From the NCBI GenBank assembly GCA_903905455.1, contig CAIVGN010000181.1, forward strand, positions 1-35,959: a stretch of DNA of 35,959 bases, read 5' to 3'. Positions 24,301 through 30,491 of the stretch are shown one piece after another. This DNA comes from an uncultured Archangium sp. (GTDB lineage: Bacteria; Myxococcota; Myxococcia; Myxococcales; Myxococcaceae). The position numbers were made by a program, and so were the translations under genes. Each line of letters begins with the position of its first letter. Position 1 is the stretch's first letter. The notes under the pieces were generated by a model. The model saw only the letters and a program-made list of their open reading frames with translations. It was not told where the DNA came from and did not search any database.

Positions 24301-24660
24301 AAGTACTGGGCGGTGAGCCTCGGCACCAACGACGCCTACGCCGGCGCGGCGGGCCTGCCGCAGTGGATGGGCGACATGCAGTACATCATCGACCACCTCA
24401 AGGCGGCCGGCCGCGTGCCGGTGCTGGCGCGCATCCCGTACACCACCGACCGCTACTACGGCTTCCCGAGCGGCACGGCGCTGTACAACACGTCGGGCAT
24501 CGACGTGCTGGTGGCCACCAACAACCTGCGCCCCGGGCCGGACCTGTACACGTGGTTCCAGGGGCACACCGCGGAGCTCGAAGACGGCGTGCACCCCACC
24601 GAGACCGGTTGCATCTCGTGGAACCGGCTGTGGGCCGACGCCGTGCTGCCGATGTACTGA
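21355..24660 (+). CDS. Exported multi-Ig-repeat protein with C-terminal SGNH/GDSL hydrolase domain
   Basis: 1101 residues from the ATG at 21355 (AAGGGG upstream; an in-frame TTG at 21331 is less likely). Signal peptide about 1-27; cleavage after AQA, or lipidation at Cys23, is possible. An Ig-like domain (28-125) is followed by seven ~90-residue PKD/Ig-like repeats (about 128-769), each with a YLWTIANG-like strand and an NTVTFTAG-like strand, and often a LTCVE strand. A discoidin-like beta-domain (about 775-915) comes next. The SGNH hydrolase domain ends the protein: GDSI with Ser921, GTND with Asn992, and DGVHPT with Asp1077 and His1080. All catalytic positions are present, so it is likely an active esterase or acetylhydrolase on carbohydrate, outside the cell. 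Substrate unknown. Confidence 0.92.
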   Translation: MGAGLRLKSGALVAFSLVVLSCQAQAAPVSAFRLSGVPTQAVAGAPVTFTVSALDATGALVADYAGTALITSSDLAAAVPVPAVFSSGVAAGLTLTFNTAGTQSVTATDALLTGVSASASVTVALPPSSTITAPVNVSAGANATATVPSQAGVTYAWSVQNGVVTAGGTARSMTFTAGASGAVLLSCQVTRTVGGASSTGTRSVNIAAVPTAPAVTAPALVTTAVAGNTASVAATVGMTYSWTIVGGTISGSKLGVISGGRNTVTFTAGVVGTLTLSAVEINVAALKSAAASATTQVIAAPVKPSAITSTTPVTAGSSGLTASVTARAGATYLWTLAGGTFTNAHGDAGELAGTTNSVTFTAGAAGTLVLTVKEVNLAGTKSAALSKSLTVKAAPLPPTITAASPVNAGQTGRTAQVTARTGFTYLWTIANGTLTSTGGTAGVTATGTNTVTYTAGAVGPVTLTCVERNGVVGPNGSSAPATASITVNPAGSPVMPVITATSPVSEGQSGRTASVVALTGMSYLWTIANGAVTSANGLAGVTATGRNTITYTAGVAGSTDFTCVESNGVATSLPATKSVTVAATPTRPSLVTTTPLEAGASSSAQVTANTGMHYLWGATNATLTSAGGTSGVTSGASNSVTFTAGTVGTLGLTCAELNAANVQGPTASASVQVISAPPVTPTISVQATVALGTSATASVVARPSMTYAWTLTNGTFTNVGGAAGVVSGSTNSVTFRPVAEGALVLTCVETNTDAVNSGAATATLTATPAGTGGIVAMPRLGLGRPIFGTNTPSLLNDGAYRASYAWTAPKGAWAALDLGAGPSQLYVQISNEDSATGDLNGGGMAAFHWLTSADSTNGQDGTWTTVATITANPYITRASLLPFSGQRWLKLVMDSASTLDEIDAWDASGGVTDAWMFIGDSITNRATKRGSQSGVGNQPSFQANLQTAKGQYPAQGGGGIVGAGAADVRANIDAWLAAFPHAKYWAVSLGTNDAYAGAAGLPQWMGDMQYIIDHLKAAGRVPVLARIPYTTDRYYGFPSGTALYNTSGIDVLVATNNLRPGPDLYTWFQGHTAELEDGVHPTETGCISWNRLWADAVLPMY

Positions 24661-24789
24661 AGCGCGTTCGTCGGTGCAGGTCTCCGGAACCACCCGGCGC
24701 GCGCACGCAGGCACGGGCGCATGATTGGCGGTGCTCGCAGCACGGTTTTCGCGCCCCGATTCGGTGGCCCCCTTTTGCGGGGAGGCCGC

Positions 24790-24795
24790 TAGAAG
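24790..24795 (+). promoter_or_regulatory. Candidate -10 element (TAGAAG) for the 24803 gene
   Basis: TAGAAG ends seven bases before the ATG, with no Shine-Dalgarno sequence between. Identical in hexamer and nearly so in spacing to the site before the 12328 start. Confidence 0.45.
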
Positions 24796-24802
24796 ACGCG
24801 CC

Positions 24803-25465
24803 ATGAAGGCACTCCTCTTCGGCGGGTCGGGAATGATTGGGCAGGGCGTGTTGCGCGAGCTGCTCTCGCGGCCCGAGGTCACGCAGGTCATCTCGGTGGG
24901 GCGCAGCGCGCTCTCGCAGAAGCACGAGAAGCTGGGCGAGCTGCTGCTCAAGGACCTCACCGAGTACTCGTCTGCGGGCGCGGCCTTCGAGGGCGTGGAC
25001 GCGGTGTTCTTCTGCCTGGGCATCTCGTCGGGCGGCGTGACCGAGGCCGAGTACCGGAAGATCAGCTACGACCTTCCGCTCGCGGCGGCGAAGGCGCTCA
25101 AGGCGAAGAGCCCCGGGCTCACCTTCTGCTTCATCTCCGGCGCCGGCACCGACGCCACCGAGAAGGGCTCGGCCATGTGGGCCCGGGTGAAGGGCGAGGC
25201 GGAGAACGCGCTGCAGAAGGTGGGCTTCAAGGCCGTGTACTGCTTCCGGCCCGGCTACATCCAACCGATGGACGGCATCGAGTCGAAGACGCCCTCGTAC
25301 AAGTGGATGTACGTCTTCACCAAGCCGCTCTACCCGTTGATCAAGGGCCTGACGAAGTACGTGACCTCGACCCGGCAGCTGGGCTTCGCGATGGTCGAGG
25401 TGGCGAAGAAGGGCTTCGGCAAGCCGGTGCTCGAGAGCGCCGACATCAATTCCGTGCAGGCGTAG
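24803..25465 (+). CDS. NAD(P)-binding atypical short-chain dehydrogenase/epimerase-like protein
   Basis: 220 residues. Rossmann fold of the atypical SDR kind: the nucleotide-binding loop is GGSGMIGQG (about 7-15) after an initial KALLF strand. VISVGRS (about 31-37) ends the second strand, where Arg suggests NADP. AVFFCLGISSGG follows. TFCFISGAGTD lies at the catalytic Ser strand, but the usual YxxxK is replaced by WARVKGEAE, with Lys kept. FRPGYIQP is the late conserved turn. These proteins bind NAD(P) and act as reductases or as assembly chaperones; the substrate is not readable. The start is chosen because the upstream part of the open frame overlaps no motif. It is followed after 27 bases by the acyltransferase. 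Confidence 0.88.
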   Translation: MKALLFGGSGMIGQGVLRELLSRPEVTQVISVGRSALSQKHEKLGELLLKDLTEYSSAGAAFEGVDAVFFCLGISSGGVTEAEYRKISYDLPLAAAKALKAKSPGLTFCFISGAGTDATEKGSAMWARVKGEAENALQKVGFKAVYCFRPGYIQPMDGIESKTPSYKWMYVFTKPLYPLIKGLTKYVTSTRQLGFAMVEVAKKGFGKPVLESADINSVQA

Positions 25466-25479
25466 CGACCCTGGGCGCC

Positions 25480-25485
25480 CATACT
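25480..25485 (+). promoter_or_regulatory. Candidate -10 element (CATACT) for the 25493 gene
   Basis: CATACT ends seven bases before the ATG, four of six matches to TATAAT. No Shine-Dalgarno sequence. It lies in the 27-base gap after the preceding gene, so it could give separate transcription. Confidence 0.35.
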
Positions 25486-25492
25486 CGGGCGC

Positions 25493-26251
25493 ATGGCTCC
25501 TGCTCCTGATCAACTGCCCTTCCTGCACCGCTTTGCCACGTCCGTGCAGGTGCTGTTGACGGCGGGGTTGTACCTGCAGCTCTCGGTGCTCGGAGGCCTT
25601 GCGGCGACGCCGGGGTTCTTCGTGCTCTCGCTGGTCTTCGACGCCACGGCCGCGTGGGCCCGGCTGCCGCGCGTCGCCGCGCTCTCGGTGGGGTTGTTCG
25701 TGGCGTACTTCTCGTACGCCTTCTTCGTCATCTTCGTGGTGGCCGCGTACCGCTTCCTCACGCGCGCCGGCACGCCGCTGGGCAGGTACCCCTACTACTC
25801 ACTCAAGGGCTACCAGTGGGCCAGCTACAACGCGCTCATCCTCCTGGTCCGGTACACGTGCATCAACTTCATGCGGGTGACCCCGTTCATCAACCTCTTC
25901 CACGCGCTGATGGGCATGAAGCTGGGCGCGCGGGTGCAGATCAACACCGCGATCATCGGCGACTCGAACTTGATCGAGATCGGCGACGACACGGTCATCG
26001 GCGGTGACGTCACCCTGGTGGCCCACGCGGCAGAGCGCGGGCAGTTGATCACCGAGCGGGTGAGGATCGGTCGCAAGGTCACGGTGGGGTTGATGGCGGT
26101 CATCTTCCCAGGCGTGGAGATCGGCGACGGCGCGGTCATCGCCGCCAACGCGGTGCTCAAGAAGGGCACCAAGGTCGGCGCGGGGGAGATCTGGGGCGGC
26201 GTACCGGCAGTGAAGCTGGGGCAGCGCGAGGCGAGGCCGACGACGCCGTGA
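25493..26251 (+). CDS. Membrane-anchored hexapeptide-repeat (left-handed beta-helix) acyltransferase-like protein
   Basis: 252 residues. Two or three hydrophobic segments (about 17-36, 37-53 and 62-88) precede a soluble domain. The C-terminal part (about 140-240) has the hexapeptide rhythm of left-handed beta-helix transferases: NTAIIGDSNLIEIGDDTVIGG, then VGLMAVIFPGVEIGDGAVIAA, and VLKKGTKVGAGEIWGGVPAVKLG, the last being the typical end of this family. It resembles the C-terminal module of Pls-type peptide synthetase ends and of LacA/CysE-like acetyltransferases. It likely transfers an acyl group to a sugar or peptide at the inner membrane. The acceptor is unknown. It follows the NAD(P)-binding protein closely. 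Confidence 0.85.
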   Translation: MAPAPDQLPFLHRFATSVQVLLTAGLYLQLSVLGGLAATPGFFVLSLVFDATAAWARLPRVAALSVGLFVAYFSYAFFVIFVVAAYRFLTRAGTPLGRYPYYSLKGYQWASYNALILLVRYTCINFMRVTPFINLFHALMGMKLGARVQINTAIIGDSNLIEIGDDTVIGGDVTLVAHAAERGQLITERVRIGRKVTVGLMAVIFPGVEIGDGAVIAANAVLKKGTKVGAGEIWGGVPAVKLGQREARPTTP

Positions 26252-26261
26252 CGGGAGGCTG

Positions 26262-26314
26262 CGTTGAGATGCGCAGAATGCGCGGTGGGCCGCGCATCTT
26301 GTGAACCTCGAAAC
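26262..26314 (+). repeat. Two-tier hairpin repeat (copy 2, diverged)
   Basis: Matches the 20808-20849 hairpin with the same CGTTGAGATGCGC start and GCGCGGTGGG...CGCGCATC.TGTGAA middle, but with an extra nine bases. The outer stem is partly lost because the 3' side reads ACCTCGAAACG. It begins 11 bases after the acyltransferase stop. Confidence 0.6.
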
Positions 26315-26595
26315 GGGGGGCGGCTCGCGGCGCGATTGAAGAGAGCACGCACGTCCGTCATTGACCGGCGCGGACGCCCGACGAGCCGCGGTGACGACGG
26401 CGCAGCCGATTTGGCCGAGCCCGTCGAGCGCGCCGACCCCTTGCGCTGCTCGAGACGCGACGCGGGCGTGGTGGGTGCGGCGCTCAGCCACCTCGCGGCG
26501 TTGAACAGCAGCCTGAAGGGTGGCGGTCATTCGCGAAGCGTCGGCCGTGCACATCGCGTGCGGGCCCCTCGAAGACGCGACGTCTCGATTCAGCA

Positions 26596-26646
26596 ACAGT
26601 GACGGACTTTCAGCGCACGGGGGCAGCACCAGAAATCCGTCACTGT
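26596..26646 (+). repeat. Hairpin in tandem unit 1
   Basis: ACAGTGACGGA (26596-26606) pairs with TCCGTCACTGT (26636-26646), a perfect 11-bp stem. Partial pairing continues into the loop. Compared with unit 2, the fourth base pair is changed from C-G to G-C on both sides. Confidence 0.75.
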
Positions 26647-26908
26647 GAATCGCACGAGACGAAGCCTGCACGGGTTCGTCAGCGGCACGCTCGAGCCGAG
26701 GGGCTGATCAACCCAGGCACGGCGCAAGGTCTCCACGTCACCCTCGCTCCCCCAGGGCCTTCGCCGTCACGCACGCGCAGTCGAACCGCGAGGGCATCTC
26801 CGACGTGCGGCGGTGAACAGCAGCATGTGGGGTGGCGGTCGTTCGCGGAGCGTCGGCCGTGCGCATCGCATGCGAGCCCCTCGAAGGCGTGGCGTCTCGA
26901 TTGAATCG

Positions 26909-26958
26909 ACACTGACGGACTCCGTGGGGGTGCGCACCACCACCGAGTCCGTCAGTGT
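26909..26958 (+). repeat. Near-perfect 50-bp palindrome in tandem unit 2
   Basis: ACACTGACGGACTC (26909-26922) pairs with GAGTCCGTCAGTGT (26945-26958). The palindrome continues to the centre at TGCGCA, giving 25-base arms with only two mismatches. It may form an RNA hairpin or a DNA cruciform, or serve as a binding site for a dimeric protein. Confidence 0.8.
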
Positions 26959-27151
26959 GCAGGGCCCGGGACGAAGCCTGTACTTGCGAGTCACCGGAAC
27001 GCTCGTGCCGAGGGGCTGCCCAATCCGGGCACGGCGCAGGGCCCCCACGCCCCCTCGCTCCCCAGTGCTTTGGCCGCTCCCCGCACCGACCCACGTGCAG
27101 TCGCACCGCGCGGGGACATCCGCGGTGCAGCGGTGAACAGCAGCAGGAAGG

Positions 27152-30100
27152 TCAGTCGCCGTCGTCGGCCTTCTCCTCGTCGTCATCGCCGTCGTCGTCG
27201 TCATCGCCGTCGTCGTCGTCGTCGCCGTCCTCGTCATCGTCGGACTCGTCATCGTCGGACTCGTCATCGTCGGACTCGCTGTCAGCCGTGACATGGGGCT
27301 CCGGTTCCCAGGGGAAGCCCGGCTCGGTGAGCACGGCCACGACGAGTTCGTGCGCGCCTTCGCACAGGTAGACGCGCCCTGACGCGAGTTCCTTGAGCGC
27401 CTGGCTCGCAGCGATGAGCCGCAGCGCTTCTCCGACTTCGCGCGCCCAGGCCCACGCCTCGGCCTCGGCGCGCTCGTTCCCCTCGACGCGGTTCGAGGCC
27501 TTGGGCGGCGCATAGAACTCGGGCGCCGGTCCGCCGGGCAGTTCCGCCGGGGCGACGGAGAAGGTCGCGACCGGGTCGATGGCTGCGCTGAAGCCAGCGA
27601 GGCTTCGCGGCCCGGTGAGGCGCAACCGCACCTCCTCCTCGTCGCGGTAGCGTTGCGGCACCCGCTCGAGGACCAGCGCGCCCAGCTTGAGGTCAGGATG
27701 GCTGGCCTTCACTTCGCGCAGGCGCTCCTCGACCCACTGGGCGAGGCGTGGGGCGAGGCCCGTGACGCCATGGGAAGGGTCGTTGGTGCGGTCGCGCACC
27801 ACGGGTTCGTCCTCCAGGGTGATCAGCTTCTTCCGGGTGACGAGATGCACCCGCCCCTGTCGCTTGATCAGCCCCTTGATCGACCGGTCATCCAGCTCCT
27901 GCTCCCGGTCTTCGGGCAGCCGCTGCACGTTCACCACCTGCGGCAGCGCGTCGTGCGCGAGCCGAAGAGTGAACAGGCGGAGTTCCGTGTCGAGCACCAG
28001 CAACTCGCCACGGTCGAGCGCCACCTGCAGCACCCGCCGGGGCGACGAGAGGCGCGCCACGCAGCGGGGCGCCCCAGGGGACCGCAGGTCGATGACCGCG
28101 ATGGGCCCACGCGAGCTGTCGACGTCTGCCTCGCCCCTTCCCTGGACCACGGCGAACTGCTCGCTGATCGCGAGACGACTCGGATCGTCGATGCTGAGCG
28201 GCAAGAAGGCGAGCGGCCGGGGTGCCGACGGGTCTCGCACGTCGACGGTGCTCAGCCCCTCGGCGGTGACACACACCAGCACGTCGTCCCCGAGGAAGGC
28301 GCAGTCGATCTCTTCGCGAGCACCCTCGGGCAAGGCGATGGTACCGACCAGGCCCGGCTTCGTGACGTCGATGAGCGCGAGCGCCCCCTTGCCCTCGACC
28401 ACCAGCAAGTTGCCCCGGGAGGCGAGCGCACCGCGCCGCGAGAGCGGCATCGCCAGGGGGACGGGCTGTCCCGCGAGGAACAGGCGGCCGTCGGCCTGGA
28501 AGACCAGCCGGTCACCCCGCGCGTGGATCGCGTCGATGCGCGCGGCGTGCGCCTGTCGGGGCTGGCGACCAGGCGCTCCTGATGGCGTGAGCCCGACGCT
28601 GGCCATCTCGCCGGCCCGCGTGACCCAGAGCGTGTCGGCGTCGACGCAGAACTCGTTGACCTCGCCGAGCTCGAGCACGTGTTCGGCGACCGGCGTCGTG
28701 GAGACCTTCGGGTCGGGCTGCTGGCTCAACACGAGGTCCGGAGCGGCCCCGGCGTCGACACGCGAGGGGGCCCAGGACTTGCGCTGCGCAGCGAGCTGGG
28801 TGCGGACCGCCGCCTCTTCCCGGAGCGCCGCCTGCACCAGGTCGGGGGCGCCGGCGAAATCACTCGCGGCGAAGGCGGCCCAACCCGACGGTTCGCTGAA
28901 CGAAGCACGCAAGTCCTGCTCGGCGGCCTTCGGGTCTCGCTGCTGCAGGATGACCGCGCGCGCCCAGCGCCTCTCCGCGTCACTCCCGCCGTCGGTGGTC
29001 GCGAGCACGGCGAGCGCTTCGTCGGTCTTCCCCTCCCGGCCCAGGGCCATCGCCCGGCGCAGCGTCTGCCCGCTCGGGACGTCCTCGCTGGGCTCCAGCT
29101 TCTGCAACCGCGCCAGCACCGCGTCGAAGCGCCCGAGGCCGCGCAGGCAGTCGAGCTCCCCTTCCCACGAGTCCGCCCGGTCCGTGTTCGGCAGCGCCTC
29201 GTAGGCCGCCAGGCCCTCGGCGAAGCGCCCGGCGGCGAGCAGGGCGGCGGCGTATTCGCCCTCGAGGCGGGCCCGGCTGTCGTCCTCTGCAGGCACGCGC
29301 GCCAGGAACGCGGGCACCTGGTCGAGGCCTCCGCGCTGGGCGAGCTCCTTCACCGCTCCCCACATCGACAAGCCGTACGCGGCGACGAGCTCGAAGTAGC
29401 GGTCAACGGAGGCGCCGACGAGCGGCAGCGGCAACAGGCGGGCACCGAACTCGAGCTCGGGGTGCGTCTTCAGGTGCCTGAAGAAGGCATCGAAGATGGC
29501 GCGCTCCTTCGGCGACCCGTCGTCGTCGCTCGAGGTGTAGCCCCACTTCAGCGTGACCAGGAAGGACGCCTTGCGCTCCCGCCAGCCCAGGCCCTCGTGC
29601 TCTTCGCCCACCTCGGGGCGCGTCCAATACGCGCAGGTGTCGAAGCGGTACTCGCGAACGGGGCGCTGCCCCTTCTTGAACTTCAGGCCGTCCTGCTTCG
29701 CGTCGGGGAAGAAGAGCACCACGCCTTCCGCGGTGGTCGCGCCCAGGGCCTTGAAGGTCTCGTCTTCGCGTTCTTCCTCCACGGGCCACACCACCCCGCC
29801 GCGCGCGTCATAGACCGCGGTGGGGAAGGCGACCTGCTTGCCAGCCTCGAGCTGGAGGAAGACCACCAGCTGAGGGAACGCACCCAACCCGCCGGAGCTG
29901 GCCAGCTCGGAGAGGGCGCGAGCGACGTCGGCGTCGAGCTGCGCCACGTGGGCCGTGAGCAGGGCCTGCGTCGCTGCGTCCGGGTGCGCCAGCGGAGGGA
30001 GCAGCGAGGGCCCCTCTTCCTGGCGCATCCTCACCGGGGCGTTGATCAGCTGCCGCAGCGAGGGGCCGCTGGCGCGCTCCAGCTCGACGTACCCGTGAAA

Positions 30101-30313
30101 CCACTCGGTGAGCGGCACGCGCAGGCTCGGGGCCTCTTCGGCCAGCTCGAGCTCGCCGGGGTACTCCTCCCAGCGGTCGAAGGCCCACACGCCGAGTTCT
30201 CCGAGCGTTTGCAGGGGCCCGATGACCAGCGTGCGCAGCTTGTTTCGGTTGAACGTCTTGTCCGCCAGGGCGGAGTTGAGCGCCTCGGTCAGCGCCGCCG
30301 TCAGGGTCGTCAT
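27152..30313 (-). CDS. Large TPR / beta-propeller protein with poly-acidic tail
   Basis: 1053 residues from the ATG at 30313 (AGAGAG upstream). No signal peptide, so probably cytoplasmic. The N-terminal ~330 residues are an unrecognised domain. About 345-480 is TPR-like (EYAAALLAAGRFAEGLAAYE, then GRFDAVLARLQKLEPSED). About 540-820 has repeated strands of WD/propeller type (NEFCVDADTLWVTRAGEM, RGALASRGNLLVVEGKGALALIDVTKP is one blade's core in outline, VLVCVTAEGLSTVDVRDP). A C-terminal domain (about 830-1010) follows. The last ~40 residues are almost all Asp, Glu and Ser, coded by a 15-bp tandem repeat. It is divergent from another propeller protein at 30492, 178 bases apart. Function unknown. 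Confidence 0.85.
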   Translation of the reverse strand: MTTLTAALTEALNSALADKTFNRNKLRTLVIGPLQTLGELGVWAFDRWEEYPGELELAEEAPSLRVPLTEWFHGYVELERASGPSLRQLINAPVRMRQEEGPSLLPPLAHPDAATQALLTAHVAQLDADVARALSELASSGGLGAFPQLVVFLQLEAGKQVAFPTAVYDARGGVVWPVEEEREDETFKALGATTAEGVVLFFPDAKQDGLKFKKGQRPVREYRFDTCAYWTRPEVGEEHEGLGWRERKASFLVTLKWGYTSSDDDGSPKERAIFDAFFRHLKTHPELEFGARLLPLPLVGASVDRYFELVAAYGLSMWGAVKELAQRGGLDQVPAFLARVPAEDDSRARLEGEYAAALLAAGRFAEGLAAYEALPNTDRADSWEGELDCLRGLGRFDAVLARLQKLEPSEDVPSGQTLRRAMALGREGKTDEALAVLATTDGGSDAERRWARAVILQQRDPKAAEQDLRASFSEPSGWAAFAASDFAGAPDLVQAALREEAAVRTQLAAQRKSWAPSRVDAGAAPDLVLSQQPDPKVSTTPVAEHVLELGEVNEFCVDADTLWVTRAGEMASVGLTPSGAPGRQPRQAHAARIDAIHARGDRLVFQADGRLFLAGQPVPLAMPLSRRGALASRGNLLVVEGKGALALIDVTKPGLVGTIALPEGAREEIDCAFLGDDVLVCVTAEGLSTVDVRDPSAPRPLAFLPLSIDDPSRLAISEQFAVVQGRGEADVDSSRGPIAVIDLRSPGAPRCVARLSSPRRVLQVALDRGELLVLDTELRLFTLRLAHDALPQVVNVQRLPEDREQELDDRSIKGLIKRQGRVHLVTRKKLITLEDEPVVRDRTNDPSHGVTGLAPRLAQWVEERLREVKASHPDLKLGALVLERVPQRYRDEEEVRLRLTGPRSLAGFSAAIDPVATFSVAPAELPGGPAPEFYAPPKASNRVEGNERAEAEAWAWAREVGEALRLIAASQALKELASGRVYLCEGAHELVVAVLTEPGFPWEPEPHVTADSESDDDESDDDESDDDEDGDDDDDGDDDDDGDDDEEKADDGD

Positions 30314-30479
30314 CGGGACTCTCTGCCCGCTCGGAGCGGGCCATGGCCTTCGCCGCGAAAGGGCCCCGCACGGTAGGGCGCCCTCGTGCGCAGGGCCATC
30401 ACGAACCCAGACGCGCTGCGCCGCGACGGAGCAAGCACCTCGGCTGCAGTTGAAGTGACTCGCCTCGCGTCGCACCAGC

Positions 30480-30485
30480 TACCGT
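30480..30485 (+). promoter_or_regulatory. Candidate -10 element (TACCGT) for the 30492 gene
   Basis: TACCGT ends six bases before the ATG, with no Shine-Dalgarno sequence between. A TTGAAG at 30450-30455 is too far upstream (24 bases) to be a normal -35. Confidence 0.4.
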
Positions 30486-30491
30486 CAGCTC

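Larger units (their letters stand above)
26502..27132. repeat. Two tandem ~315-bp units in a gene-free block
   Basis: Unit 1 is about 26502-26812 and unit 2 about 26813-27132. The unit-start motif TGAACAGCAG occurs at 26502, 26814 and 27134, the last just before the end of the next gene. Both units hold the same order of features: a GGTGGCGGTC-TTCGCG segment, CGTCGGCCGTGC, a palindrome, CGAGACGAAGCCTG-like DNA and GCCGAGGGGCTG. Identity by eye is high in blocks with diverged stretches between. Minus-strand frames are open across both units, with partly similar translations, but lack a start, a ribosome site and a recognisable domain. The preceding ~185 bases (26315-26501) show nothing I can name. 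Confidence 0.75.

Noticed and set aside
21610-25023. Minus-strand open frame of 1137 codons
   Set aside because: Antisense to the Ig-repeat hydrolase, low-complexity Arg/Gly/Ala/His composition, no start signal. The plus-strand frame has an intact signal peptide and catalytic motifs.
26315-27106. Minus-strand frames with similar translations in both tandem units
   Set aside because: They lack a start with a ribosome site, a signal peptide or a recognisable domain. The shared DNA repeat explains the likeness. A conserved short gene cannot be fully excluded.
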